Under the pieces are notes generated by a model. That model was not told where the DNA came from and searched no databases. It was given only the letters and a program-made list of their open reading frames with translations. Positions 9,201-17,775 of a stretch of DNA of 64,000 nt are shown here, in pieces. How positions within the stretch are numbered: position 1 is the first letter of the stretch; every line of letters begins with the position of its first letter. Origin of the DNA: a bacterium (lineage in GTDB: Bacteria > Zhuqueibacterota > Zhuqueibacteria > Residuimicrobiales > Krinioviventaceae). Where the stretch lies: the NCBI GenBank assembly GCA_029561455.1, contig JAKQIY010000030.1:1-64000 (forward strand), read 5' to 3'. The position numbers and the translations under genes were made by a program.

Positions 9201-11861
9201 AACTGTAAATGTGCCATCCTCTGCCGGCGCTATTTTGGGCGGCAGCGCCGTTACTGTAAATGAAGCGGCGTCTGTACCGGAAAAGAACGCCGAGGTTACA
9301 TTCAGTGAATCTGTGCCGCTGTTGGTTATTAAAGAATACCCGGAGAAACTATTGGTTGAATTTGTCCGTGTATTACCGAACGAAACCGTTGAGGAAAGCA
9401 GGGACAGGGACGGGGCGATACCGGTTCCAGTCAGGGTTATTGCTTCATTGCCGCCGTCGCTGTCGATCAATAACGAGGCGGTATGTCCGCCGGTTCGTGC
9501 GGGAAGAAATTCTATATAGATCTGCCTGCTGACTTCCTGGTCCAATGTAAAGGGTTGATTGGTAACAGTAAATGATGCCGCATCTGTGCCGGTGATATGC
9601 AGGGAGGTAACCTGCATACCGGCAGTGCCAATGTTGGTCACCGCTACCGAATCGGTTCTGACTACACCGACTCTTTGGTTGTTGAATGGTAAAGCCGACT
9701 TGTTGACCTGGATTACCGGTTCAATGCCGTTACCGACCAGGAGGACCGTGACCGGCTCTCCGGCTATCGTTGCGTCCAGGCTGGCTGATGAGGGCGCCGC
9801 CGCCGGTGGAGTATAGGTCATTACAATCCCTTTGGACTCGCCGGGATTCAGGACAAATTCAGTTGTAATAATGGTAAAATGAGCGGCATTGGTTCCTGAC
9901 AGCGCAAAGGGGCCGACAGTCATTTCCTGGAAACCGGTATTGGTAACGACTACCGAATCGGTTTTAGTGGCGCCGGTGCGAACATTACCGAAATTGAGGT
10001 CAACAGGGGTAATGAAATAAATTGTATTATCATACCTGCTGCCGTACACACCCCGCGATTGGGTGCCGGCCAGGAAATAGCCTTCATTGTTCATCAACAG
10101 GGCGGCAATACGGTTAGGGCCCAAACCGGAGTTAATGGGCGTCCAGTTTTCACCCAGGTTGGTGGACTGGAAGACACCGCCGCCTTCCGTACCGGTAAAG
10201 ATATGGCCTTTGCGGTTAATGTGAATGGAAATTGTAGAAGGTGTGGTAAGACCATTTATTTTGGGAGTCCAGGTTACGGCGTTATCGTCGGAACGATAGA
10301 CGCCATCCAGCGAGGTAGCAAACATATAACCATCGCTGCGCCGGAATAAATGCCTGGCGCTGGTAAAGGCCATGGTTGGATTGGCCGGGTTCCAGGTAGC
10401 GCCGTAATCGATGGATACCTGAATACCGCTATAAGTAGCCGCATATAAATAATTATTGTCGTCGGTAATCAAGTCTGTAGCATCAAGGTAGCTTGAGGTT
10501 TTTTGCACCCAGTTATCGCCATTATCGACAGACTGATACACGCCATTATAAGTTATTGCATATAGTTCACCGGCTGAGTTCATCGTCAGAGCTTTCATCT
10601 CCAGCGAGATCAGACCGTTATTGGCCTGCGCCCAACTTGCGCCATTATCAGGCGACCGGTAGACGCCATTTTGTTCCGTACCGACAAATATGTAACCGTT
10701 ACTTTTACTGAAAATTTTCCTAATATGATTACCGACCAGTTCTGGAACTTCAACCCAGTTGCTGCCGTTATCGGTGGAGCGGAACAAACCGGTCATGGAA
10801 CCGGCATACAAGTTGCCGTTTATGTGTTCTTTCAGGGCGGTTATTATGGTGTTTCGGATGCCGTTATTCACTTTCAACCAGGAGGCTCCTTCGGTAGTGG
10901 ACAGGAATACTCCGTCGTTGGTAGCCACGAACAGGTTACCGGCAGTGTTGAGCAATATATTACGAATATTACGGCCGTCGAGTCCATTACTGGCGGATGA
11001 CCAGGTACCGCCGCTGTTGGTGGATACATAAAAGCCATCGGTCGTTGCGGCATATATAGTCGTACCGTTAGCAGCAATAGCCAAATCGGTTATATCGATA
11101 GTGGTCGGCAGCCCGGTATTGATATAATTCCAGGTCTGGCCGTTATCGTCCGAGCGCCGCACGCCTTCATAAGAGCCGATAAACATTACATTTGCCGAAT
11201 TAACCGCAATAGCGTTTTTGGAAAACTGTGCGGCTGCCTGGGGGTAGACCGGACCCCAGGTTGCCCCGTCGTCTATTGAAACATAAACATCATTATAGTG
11301 AGCGGCAAAAATCCATCCCGCGGCAGTAATGTAAAGATCATCGATCCCCCCGGAGGGCAGGCCGGGCACTCCATCCCACGACTCGCCGTCATTGGTTGAG
11401 CGGTACAGGCTGTCGTCGCAGGCGGCAAAAATATAACCGTCCGAATTGACAAGCAGATCGGTCACTGAAAAGCTGGTTGGCAGCCCATTGTTCTTTAATA
11501 TCCAGGTTGTGCCAAAATCATCGGAGCGGTACAAATAATTGTTGTAACTGCCGACAAATAAATGCCCATTGGTTGGACTGACGGCAATACATTGTAATTC
11601 CTGTCCGGGCAAGTTAGATGTTATATCGTTCCAGTTATTGCCGTCATCACCAGTGGCAAAGACGCCGGTTTGCGCGGCAGCATAAACGATCCCTGTATTG
11701 TTTACGCACAGCCCCTCGATATTACCGCCATACGGCCCGTTCATGGCCTGCCAGGATACCTGGGCATGTGCTACGATCATACCGGTCAATATAATTATCG
11801 GCACGGTGATTAATCCGAATCTGAAATATGCAAAACCCCGGAGCGCTCTATTTTTTAACAT
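6231..11861 (-). CDS. Giant surface protein: Asp-box propellers, choice-of-anchor-D repeats, T9SS-type tail
   Basis: This 1876-residue secreted protein starts with a signal peptide ending HAQ near residue 34. Residues 35-605 hold about thirteen Asp-box (BNR/YCF48-like) turns of the form RSxDxGxxW, such as YRSDDFGTTW and YRSTNDGESW, enough for about two beta-propellers. Residues 612-1335 hold seven repeats of about 100 residues of the choice-of-anchor-D/ASPM-SPD-2-Hydin type (LNFGNVRTGAT, LPFGAIMVGNS, and so on). A further module follows. Residues about 1785-1876 form the FlgD-Ig/T9SS tail: NYPNPFNPETTIRY near its start, GVYFYRLATG and a basic end. It is probably displayed at the surface, for adhesion or binding. 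No catalytic site is evident. Confidence 0.85.
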   Translation of the reverse strand: MLKNRALRGFAYFRFGLITVPIIILTGMIVAHAQVSWQAMNGPYGGNIEGLCVNNTGIVYAAAQTGVFATGDDGNNWNDITSNLPGQELQCIAVSPTNGHLFVGSYNNYLYRSDDFGTTWILKNNGLPTSFSVTDLLVNSDGYIFAACDDSLYRSTNDGESWDGVPGLPSGGIDDLYITAAGWIFAAHYNDVYVSIDDGATWGPVYPQAAAQFSKNAIAVNSANVMFIGSYEGVRRSDDNGQTWNYINTGLPTTIDITDLAIAANGTTIYAATTDGFYVSTNSGGTWSSASNGLDGRNIRNILLNTAGNLFVATNDGVFLSTTEGASWLKVNNGIRNTIITALKEHINGNLYAGSMTGLFRSTDNGSNWVEVPELVGNHIRKIFSKSNGYIFVGTEQNGVYRSPDNGASWAQANNGLISLEMKALTMNSAGELYAITYNGVYQSVDNGDNWVQKTSSYLDATDLITDDNNYLYAATYSGIQVSIDYGATWNPANPTMAFTSARHLFRRSDGYMFATSLDGVYRSDDNAVTWTPKINGLTTPSTISIHINRKGHIFTGTEGGGVFQSTNLGENWTPINSGLGPNRIAALLMNNEGYFLAGTQSRGVYGSRYDNTIYFITPVDLNFGNVRTGATKTDSVVVTNTGFQEMTVGPFALSGTNAAHFTIITTEFVLNPGESKGIVMTYTPPAAAPSSASLDATIAGEPVTVLLVGNGIEPVIQVNKSALPFNNQRVGVVRTDSVAVTNIGTAGMQVTSLHITGTDAASFTVTNQPFTLDQEVSRQIYIEFLPARTGGHTASLLIDSDGGNEAITLTGTGIAPSLSLLSSTVSFGNTRTNSTNSFSGYSLITNSGTDSLNVTSAFFSGTDAASFTVTALPPKIAPAEDGTFTVSFTPTRTGSHTATLNIESDGGPGQITVTGTGVVPVLQVLPGTLNFTTGITTTSYDTIYVSNTGTDILTVSAINIAGANASSFNMSMPTPFDIQVGVTVKLVVAFSPTIVGSYTAQVTIQSDGGIGQVALAGTGSQAAIQVTPTSLPFGAIMVGNSSTDSVTVSNIGTVTLNINSIALGGANPTQFSTTPAAFSLAPAENRKIPVTFSPTATGTFTASLVVTSNGGNPSVSLSGSGIAPVFSTNVNTINFGPVAVATSRSDTITVTNTGSGELYIYETILSGTNAADFSIPDYNSDTPIFASESLDFPVTFSPQSAGTKSARVIFINSAASSPDTVELTGLGGQPVFATDKEALAFGQVNVGVTKYDTLTVINSGSGTLIFNAPGITGLNSSEFTVVGPLQPTYSLPSLGAHDFLISFSPQTAGSKTATLVVNANDSAIPHSIPISGTATNITLSVTSPTANYSTAYTLTATLSATTWTPENLKLFYRQGGKSVYDSTNMTLNNTTISGVIPAQDVTLRGLEYYIRISGGSTTTTYPAMNAASIPAVIQVYASHYTPPMSLAPLRYRMVSVPGILDHPSVLLTFIDDYGTYDNTQWRLTYYDAAAEKGFAEYSFKTQNQFEVNPGKVFWLITRSGKMFDVEDITSLPTDETYSSELQPGWNQIANPFAFPINVQGTQTYQEYLDPPVYWNSATNDYEYNTYILNPWEGYFVYNRSPYPVLASITPDEFQGARKHSTLPVDVAGSDYVLQLAAKIPGTDAVDTQNYLGLLKGALDGSDKTDFCEAPPVGDYVQLSIIAEARRYAGNFKPGATEGGKWDLTLNTSFTTMKKVAITLSETGSLPDSMQVYVLDKDNGAVIPVNNNTMTVTISGNQQTRNFMVIIGTPAFAQNNNGGIPLVPYSFALQQNYPNPFNPETTIRYQLAQREQVKLEIFNTLGSKVTTLVDGAQTTGEHVAVWDGRTGAGIPAAGGVYFYRLATGQQTVTKKMILIR

Positions 11862-11896
11862 AAGTATATCCTTTTTCTCACTAACTGGTCACTGGA

Positions 11897-13294
11897 TTAT
11901 GGTAAAGTCGGCGGGGCCGGAGGATTGGGTAATACGTCAAATGTCTTTACCGGTATTGGCAAAGTGGGTGGGATATTTATGCCAATATCGCCGCCGGCTC
12001 CGGAGGTGATGGCTTCTTCGGTGCTCTTGCGGGTTTCCTGTCCCGGTATAAATTGTGCGCCGCTGTTATTGGCCATAGTTTGCAGCCGATCATTGAGCAG
12101 GTTTTGCGCGCCGGGCTGACCGGCATCGCTAACCTGGGTTGTCGAACCCGATCTATCCATTTTATCGATAGAAGCCAGCAACTCGTCGCGGCTTGAAGAC
12201 TGGATCATACTGATGGTCTCGGTTTCCTCTATTTTTTCCCGGCCGGCTTCAAATTTGGGATCCAGTTCTACGGCTTGCCGGAAAAACGATTCCGCCTGGG
12301 CTGGTTGCCCGGCATCCTGCCTTTCCAAGCCATTGCAATAGGCCAGAAATGCCTGCAAATTTTTGGTGGGGATATAGAGTATCTTTTTCTTTTCTTCCGG
12401 CGTTAATTCTATACCCATTGTGGCGACAATACCCAACACCACCTTTTTTTCAAGAAGAAAAAGTTCTTTGAGGGTATTGGCGCTTCTGGCTTTGAGCGGC
12501 GGTTTCTGTTTAATATAGTCCCTGAACTCCAGGTTGACCTGCAAATTATCATTATCAAAAATGTCATAATACCCGGTCACTACTTTACCGGCGCCTAACA
12601 GTTTGCCATATTCCGGGGCTGTACCCTCTTTGACCATACCGGACTGCCCCAGGGCAACTTCTTCCATAAGAGAATTCAGGCGAATCCGTTCGACCAGGCT
12701 TATACCCGGAACCTGGCTCAGATCAGTGATCAGCATTTCACCCAGGCCGATGCCGAGGTTTTTATATTCTTCATTATCGCCGCGATATTGCAGCGGAAAT
12801 ACTGCCAGCATGTCCGGCGCAAGGTTCTCGGGGGCCATTAACTGTTCGTTTCCCAGAACCTGCCTGGCTTCCTGTTTGGCTAAATCCCTGCTGATAATAT
12901 CATAATGGCTGCGCATGAGTTTCCGGTAGGGAGATAACCGGGATATATCCGTATAATGGCGATAAATAGTTAACGCCTCGTCAACCTTGCCGTTATATTC
13001 CAGGCTCAAGCCATAATAGTACTGGGTTTTGGCGTCGGTTGGATCATAATGATATGCTTTTTCAAGAAAGGTCTCAGCGTTACGGTATTTTTCTGTTTTA
13101 ATACAGATAACACCCAGATCGCGCAACGCCCCGGCGTTTTTCGGATTCTGCTTTATTGCCTGGGATAATTTTACCATCTCTTTCCTGTAATCGGGAGCTG
13201 CGCTTTGCAAAGGGAGGGCGGTACTAAATATAAACAGCGCCAAACATCCGGTTAGCAAGAAATTTTTCACTGTTTTATCCATAATCTGATCCAT
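11897..13294 (-). CDS. Exported TPR protein with a CsgG/FlgO-like domain
   Basis: The protein has 465 residues with an N-terminal signal (residues 9-31, LLTGCLALFIFSTALPLQS). TPR units at about 35-135 are followed by a CsgG/FlgO-like fold at about 165-300 (DMLAVFPLQYRG, GLGEMLITDLSQVPGISLVER). There is another TPR at about 310-345 and a low-complexity tail ending in a Pro-rich segment. CsgG-like domains occur in outer-membrane secretion pores and periplasmic assembly factors. Two in-frame ATGs (13294 and 13282) are possible; neither has a clear Shine-Dalgarno site. It is first in the operon with the giant surface protein (35-base gap), so a role in that protein's export or assembly is plausible but unproven. 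Confidence 0.75.
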   Translation of the reverse strand: MDQIMDKTVKNFLLTGCLALFIFSTALPLQSAAPDYRKEMVKLSQAIKQNPKNAGALRDLGVICIKTEKYRNAETFLEKAYHYDPTDAKTQYYYGLSLEYNGKVDEALTIYRHYTDISRLSPYRKLMRSHYDIISRDLAKQEARQVLGNEQLMAPENLAPDMLAVFPLQYRGDNEEYKNLGIGLGEMLITDLSQVPGISLVERIRLNSLMEEVALGQSGMVKEGTAPEYGKLLGAGKVVTGYYDIFDNDNLQVNLEFRDYIKQKPPLKARSANTLKELFLLEKKVVLGIVATMGIELTPEEKKKILYIPTKNLQAFLAYCNGLERQDAGQPAQAESFFRQAVELDPKFEAGREKIEETETISMIQSSSRDELLASIDKMDRSGSTTQVSDAGQPGAQNLLNDRLQTMANNSGAQFIPGQETRKSTEEAITSGAGGDIGINIPPTLPIPVKTFDVLPNPPAPPTLP

Positions 13295-13516
13295 TTATAA
13301 TGGGTTATTATATTCCTGAATTATACACGCATATTTTTTTTCTGCATAAAAATACATTAAAATATAAGATGACTGGAATATTATAGCAAGTGTTTTCTGT
13401 TGTAAATTTAAAAAATTTAATGGCTTGGCATTTTAAACACAAATTTAAAACTTTTTACCGGCTCGTGCATCTAATTATTAATAATGAGCAAATACAATAA
13501 CGACCAGGAGTACTAT

Positions 13517-14041
13517 ATGTCATTATCAAGATATAAATTTTTGTTTACAAAAGGGTTGATGCTAGTCACAGTCCTTGTTTTTACAAGCGGAGTGCTTGCC
13601 GCGGAAAAAAAATGGTATGCCTTTAACGAGGGCCTTGCCCTGGCGGAAAAACAGAATAAAAGCATAATGGTCGATTTTTATGCGGACTGGTGTCACTGGT
13701 GCAAGGTAATGGATAAAAATACTTTTCAGGATAAAGTTATCGCCAAAAAACTGGCTGACCGGTTCATTTCCATCAAACTCGATGCGGAAGACGCAGGGGC
13801 AAAGGTACAATATGAGCAAAAGAGCTATACCAATGTGCAACTCACCCAGGCTTTTGGCATAACCGGCTTTCCGTCACTGGCATTTCTGGACGCCAAGGGC
13901 AAAATCATTACGGTTTTACCCGGCTATGTGCCACCCGAAGAATTTATCAATGTACTGAATTATATCGACGGCAAATGCTGGGAGCAGAATGTTTCTTTTG
14001 AGGATTATTTAAAGAATAAGGACTGCGGTAAAAAGTCCTGA
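13517..14041 (+). CDS. Periplasmic thioredoxin-fold protein (WCHWC)
   Basis: This 174-residue protein has an N-terminal hydrophobic signal (residues 8-29) and a thioredoxin fold with the active site WCHWCK at Cys59 and Cys62, as in DsbD C-terminal and thioredoxin_7 families. The cis-proline loop is GFPSLAF. It should reduce or isomerise disulfides outside the cytoplasm. ATG 13517 is chosen because AGGAG sits six bases upstream; an in-frame ATG at 13484 would put extra polar residues before the signal. A palindromic hairpin follows the stop. Confidence 0.85.
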   Translation: MSLSRYKFLFTKGLMLVTVLVFTSGVLAAEKKWYAFNEGLALAEKQNKSIMVDFYADWCHWCKVMDKNTFQDKVIAKKLADRFISIKLDAEDAGAKVQYEQKSYTNVQLTQAFGITGFPSLAFLDAKGKIITVLPGYVPPEEFINVLNYIDGKCWEQNVSFEDYLKNKDCGKKS

Positions 14042-14068
14042 TCGCCTCTGTTAACGTATTTCTAACTG

Positions 14069-14094
14069 GAACAAGGGGTTGTAACCCCTTGTTC
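14069..14094. terminator. Palindromic hairpin (word family GAACAAGGGGTT), second copy
   Basis: The arms GAACAAGGGGTT and AACCCCTTGTTC flank a central GT. They are identical to the arms at 5033-5058; only the two central bases differ. The hairpin lies 28 bases after the thioredoxin gene and may end its transcript. There is no T-run. Confidence 0.6.
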
Positions 14095-14197
14095 TGTTGG
14101 CTGGGGTAGTTGCAATGCTGCTTGCAAATTATGATTGATATTAAAGAAATTGATGCTTAATTTCTTTTACAACCATCAATTATAATATATTCTGTCA

Positions 14198-16447
14198 ATG
14201 ATCTCTGCTAAAACTTTAAAATCTTTTGCCCTTTGCCTGGGTATTGCCGCCATTACTCTGCAAATAATATTAATGCGGGAATTTTTTGCCGTGTTTTATG
14301 GCAACGAGTTATGTATCGGCATTCTGCTGGCGGTTTGGCTGGTATGGGTGGCCGCCGGCAGTTGGGCCGGCGTTTACCTGGGACGTTTCAGGTTTTTTCG
14401 CCGGCCGCACTTATTTCCGGTCTTGCAAACTGCCAGCCTGGCCGCGGCTATCGGCGCGGTTATAATGATTCGATTGGTGCGCGTTCTTCTCGCTGTTCCC
14501 CAGGCAGAATATATATCTTTTGTTGAACTGTCAGGATTTTCAATTATTGTCTTTGCCGCACCTTGCTTGCTGGTTGGGTTGCAATTTGCCCATCTGGTGG
14601 GAGCGATGCGACCCGAAGGTGATACCGCCCATGACCACGGTTCCATGATCTATATTTACGAAGCGCTAGGCAGCGCAATCGGGGGACTGGCTGTCAGTTT
14701 AGCGGCGCTGCGCTTTTTCAGTAATATTCGGGTTTTATTGTTATTGGGGGCGCTCAGCGCCGGATTTTTTGTGTGCCACAGAATAAAGTGGTATCTGGCG
14801 CCGGCGCTTTTATTTGTATTGTTGCTGGCGCTGCCGCAAATCCGTTACACCGAATCTTTTCTGCTGCAAAAGTATTGGCATTCTTTTAATAAAGATATGC
14901 GGCTGGTGGACTGGCGGCAATCCCGATTCAGCGAATTATCTGTCATCGAGTGGGGCGGCGAAAAGACTCTGTACAGTAATAGCGTAAAACAAACCCAACT
15001 GCCCGACCCCCTCGGCGCGCAGGAACTGGCGGCGCTGACGCTGGTGCAGCATCCCCGGCCTGAAAATATCCTGCTGCTTGGCGGGGGACTGGGAGGCGCA
15101 GCCCCGGAACTGGCGCGCAATAAAAAGTCCCATGTTATTTATGTGGAACTGGATCGCGATGCCTACAACCTGGCGCAGGCGCATTATGACAGCGTTTGGC
15201 AGGCAAGCTTTAAACAAGGTAATCTGCGCCTGGAGTTTACTGATGGCCGCGCATATCTTGGCTCCAGTACACGATTGTTTGATATGATAATTATTAATAT
15301 CGGTAAACCGGCCAATGCTGCCGCCAACCGCTATTATACCGATGAGTTTTTTCGGCTGGTGCGGTCAAAACTATCCCCTGGCGGCGTTCTGGCTATATGC
15401 GGCTACCCGGCGGCAGAAAATTATTTCGGTCCCGAATTGCTGCAATTGAATACCGGTTTGTATGCGCTGCTGCGGCCGCATTTTACTGATGTACTGGCGT
15501 TACCGGGCGATAATGCCTGGTATTTTGCCGCGACCGATACGGTTACCCTCACCCGCAGTCCCGAAGAAATGAGCGCCCGTTTTGTACAACAAGGGCTGTC
15601 TTTTGATTATTTTTATCCACAAATGTACTGGCAATACACCCTGCCGGAACGTCTTGCCCGGCTTGACACTCTATTGGCGCAAACCCCGGCGCTGCGGCTG
15701 AACAGGGATTTTTCCCCGGTAGCTTATTTTTATGATTTTGTATTGTGGAATAAACTGGTGCGCGGTCAAAGCGGATTTTTTACAGCGTTGGCGGCAATTA
15801 AATTTCGGTATGTGGTAATTTCTACTGTTATTATTACTTTTTTAGCTGCCATATTATCGGCAGGCAAGAAACGGGGTGTAACCCGCGGGGGTGTACTAAC
15901 GCTTACTGTTTTTATAGGCCTTGCGGGCATTACTGTTAATATTATTCTGGTACTTGCATTCCAGGTCATATTTGGTTATATCTATGAATGGCTTGGGATT
16001 GTTGTGGGTTTGTACATGGCCGGGTTAGCTCTGGCTGCTTTATTGATGTATGACCTGTGTCAAAAGAATGAACCTGTCCGGTTACTTTTATTAATATTAG
16101 TGTTGGCAATCGTTCTATTACTAATATTGGTACCGGCTTTATTTATGATCCAGGCAAAACAGGCGTTGTTTGTGTATATGCTGCTGACAATTGTAGCCGG
16201 GGCCATCACCGGCGGGGCATTCCCCTTGTTGTCAATAATATATAAGCGACTGACCGGTCGTATATCTGCCGGAAAAATTTATGCCGCCGACCTGGCGGGC
16301 AGCGCCTGCGGCTCATGCCTGGTGAGCGGCTTTTTTATACCCTTGTATGGCTTTTATAATTCGCTGTTTTGCATTGCCGTTATTGGTTTAATCCTGTTGG
16401 CTTGTTGGCTTGACGCAAGCAGGGCGCATATTCCAAGGCGTGATTAA
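14198..16447 (+). CDS. Membrane-fused spermidine synthase-like protein
   Basis: This 749-residue protein has an N-terminal bundle of about six transmembrane helices (residues 1-215), a soluble spermidine synthase-type methyltransferase fold (about 230-470), and a second bundle of six to eight helices (about 520-745). The Rossmann motif LLLGGGLGGAAPE, the acidic VELDRDA and the DGRAYL element follow the aminopropyltransferase pattern. Fused MFS/spermidine synthase proteins are common in MAGs, but their substrate is rarely known. The ATG at 14198 is the first good start. The gene is isolated from its neighbours. Confidence 0.8.
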   Translation: MISAKTLKSFALCLGIAAITLQIILMREFFAVFYGNELCIGILLAVWLVWVAAGSWAGVYLGRFRFFRRPHLFPVLQTASLAAAIGAVIMIRLVRVLLAVPQAEYISFVELSGFSIIVFAAPCLLVGLQFAHLVGAMRPEGDTAHDHGSMIYIYEALGSAIGGLAVSLAALRFFSNIRVLLLLGALSAGFFVCHRIKWYLAPALLFVLLLALPQIRYTESFLLQKYWHSFNKDMRLVDWRQSRFSELSVIEWGGEKTLYSNSVKQTQLPDPLGAQELAALTLVQHPRPENILLLGGGLGGAAPELARNKKSHVIYVELDRDAYNLAQAHYDSVWQASFKQGNLRLEFTDGRAYLGSSTRLFDMIIINIGKPANAAANRYYTDEFFRLVRSKLSPGGVLAICGYPAAENYFGPELLQLNTGLYALLRPHFTDVLALPGDNAWYFAATDTVTLTRSPEEMSARFVQQGLSFDYFYPQMYWQYTLPERLARLDTLLAQTPALRLNRDFSPVAYFYDFVLWNKLVRGQSGFFTALAAIKFRYVVISTVIITFLAAILSAGKKRGVTRGGVLTLTVFIGLAGITVNIILVLAFQVIFGYIYEWLGIVVGLYMAGLALAALLMYDLCQKNEPVRLLLLILVLAIVLLLILVPALFMIQAKQALFVYMLLTIVAGAITGGAFPLLSIIYKRLTGRISAGKIYAADLAGSACGSCLVSGFFIPLYGFYNSLFCIAVIGLILLACWLDASRAHIPRRD

Positions 16448-16609
16448 ATCCTGATCTCGCAACTATTTTTTGCATCATTCTATTTTTAAACATAAATATA
16501 AATATAAATGTCTGTATAATATCCATGCAGTCATTTGGATTAAAATATCTTGGATATTTCTGATAAATCCACTACATTCGCCAATTCATTTAACCATAAG
16601 GAGCGTAAT

Positions 16610-17755
16610 ATGAAATTCAAAACCATCCCGATCTTTTTAGTGTTTTTATGTATGGGTTTCGGCGATGCGGTTGGCCCGTTTGTCAGCCTGGCTAAAGAAT
16701 CTTTTAATCTATCCTACACTATGGCCCAGTTAATTCCTTTTGTCGGTTTTATTATGTTCGGCATTTTATCTATTCCAATGGGTATTTTGCAGGACAAGAC
16801 CGGTAAAAAAATCATCCTGCTGCTTGGTCTGATCATTGCTTTGCTGGGCATGCTAATTCCTTCGTTGTTGGGTTTGTCGACGTATCCAATCTTTTTAATC
16901 ACTATCATGTTGTTGGGCGCTGGAGCAACAATTTTGCAGGTGGCCGGCAACCCGATCATGCGGGATGTTTCTGAAGAGGGCAAGTATTCGCGCAATCTTT
17001 CTATGGCTCAGTTTGTTAAAGCCATCGGTTCCTTGTCCGGACCGTTGCTGCCGGCAGCCGCCGCCTATTTCTGGAAAGGCGACTGGCGTATTGTGTTCCC
17101 GGTTTACAGTGTGTGTTTGTTGATCACCCTGGCGCTGATCGCCCTGCTCAAAGTGGAAAAAAGCCGGGAAAAAAAGCAAACGGCCACTTTTGCCTCCTGT
17201 TTTGCGCTGTTAAAAAACGGCTACGTTTTCATGATGGTTCTGGCTATATTTGTGTATGTTGGCGCCGAAGTGTGCCTGAGCTCCGGTATTCCGTTATTTT
17301 TGAAATCGGCTTATAATGTCGACATCAGCACAGTCGGTGTGCTGGGCACGGGATTGTTTTTCCTGGCGTTGACCATCGGCCGGTTTATGGGCAGCGTGGT
17401 GTTGACCTGGATGTCCCCGAAAAAGTTCTTTATTGTAACTTCGGTAATTTCCCTGCTGGGAATTGCCGGCTTGTTCCTCGGCGTCAAGGCGGTAGCTATT
17501 GTCAGTATGTTTGTAATCGGGCTGGGGTTTGCTAATATTTTCCCGCTGGTATTTTCCATTGCTGTGGATGCCATGCCGGAACGTTCCAATGAATTATCGG
17601 GTTTGATGATTACGGCAATAGCCGGTGGCGCGCTGATCCCGCCGCTCATGGGGCTGGTGGCTGATAAAACCTCGGTGTTGATGGGATTCCTGGTTCCCCT
17701 GGCCGCCATATTATATATAACTTTTATTGCTCTGAAAAACGCTAAAAAAGCCTAA
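16610..17755 (+). CDS. MFS sugar transporter (FucP/GluP-like)
   Basis: This 381-residue, 12-helix major facilitator protein starts at ATG 16610 with AAGGAG upstream. The loop MGILQDKTGKK between helices 2 and 3 is the MFS signature. The opening FGDAVGPFVSLAKESFNLSY resembles the FucP/glucose-galactose:proton symporters. The next gene, one base away or overlapping, encodes a ROK sugar kinase, which supports uptake and phosphorylation of a hexose. A TATAAT at 16515-16520 could be the -10 box, without a convincing -35 box. Confidence 0.82.
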   Translation: MKFKTIPIFLVFLCMGFGDAVGPFVSLAKESFNLSYTMAQLIPFVGFIMFGILSIPMGILQDKTGKKIILLLGLIIALLGMLIPSLLGLSTYPIFLITIMLLGAGATILQVAGNPIMRDVSEEGKYSRNLSMAQFVKAIGSLSGPLLPAAAAYFWKGDWRIVFPVYSVCLLITLALIALLKVEKSREKKQTATFASCFALLKNGYVFMMVLAIFVYVGAEVCLSSGIPLFLKSAYNVDISTVGVLGTGLFFLALTIGRFMGSVVLTWMSPKKFFIVTSVISLLGIAGLFLGVKAVAIVSMFVIGLGFANIFPLVFSIAVDAMPERSNELSGLMITAIAGGALIPPLMGLVADKTSVLMGFLVPLAAILYITFIALKNAKKA

Positions 17756-17775
17756 TGACAGGAGCTCGCGCAATT

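Noticed and set aside
8404-9816. Series of plus-strand reading frames of 85-173 codons inside the giant surface protein gene
   Set aside because: They are antisense to a long, domain-supported gene, contain repeated Val/Thr/Pro-rich shadows of its repeats and lack ribosome sites.
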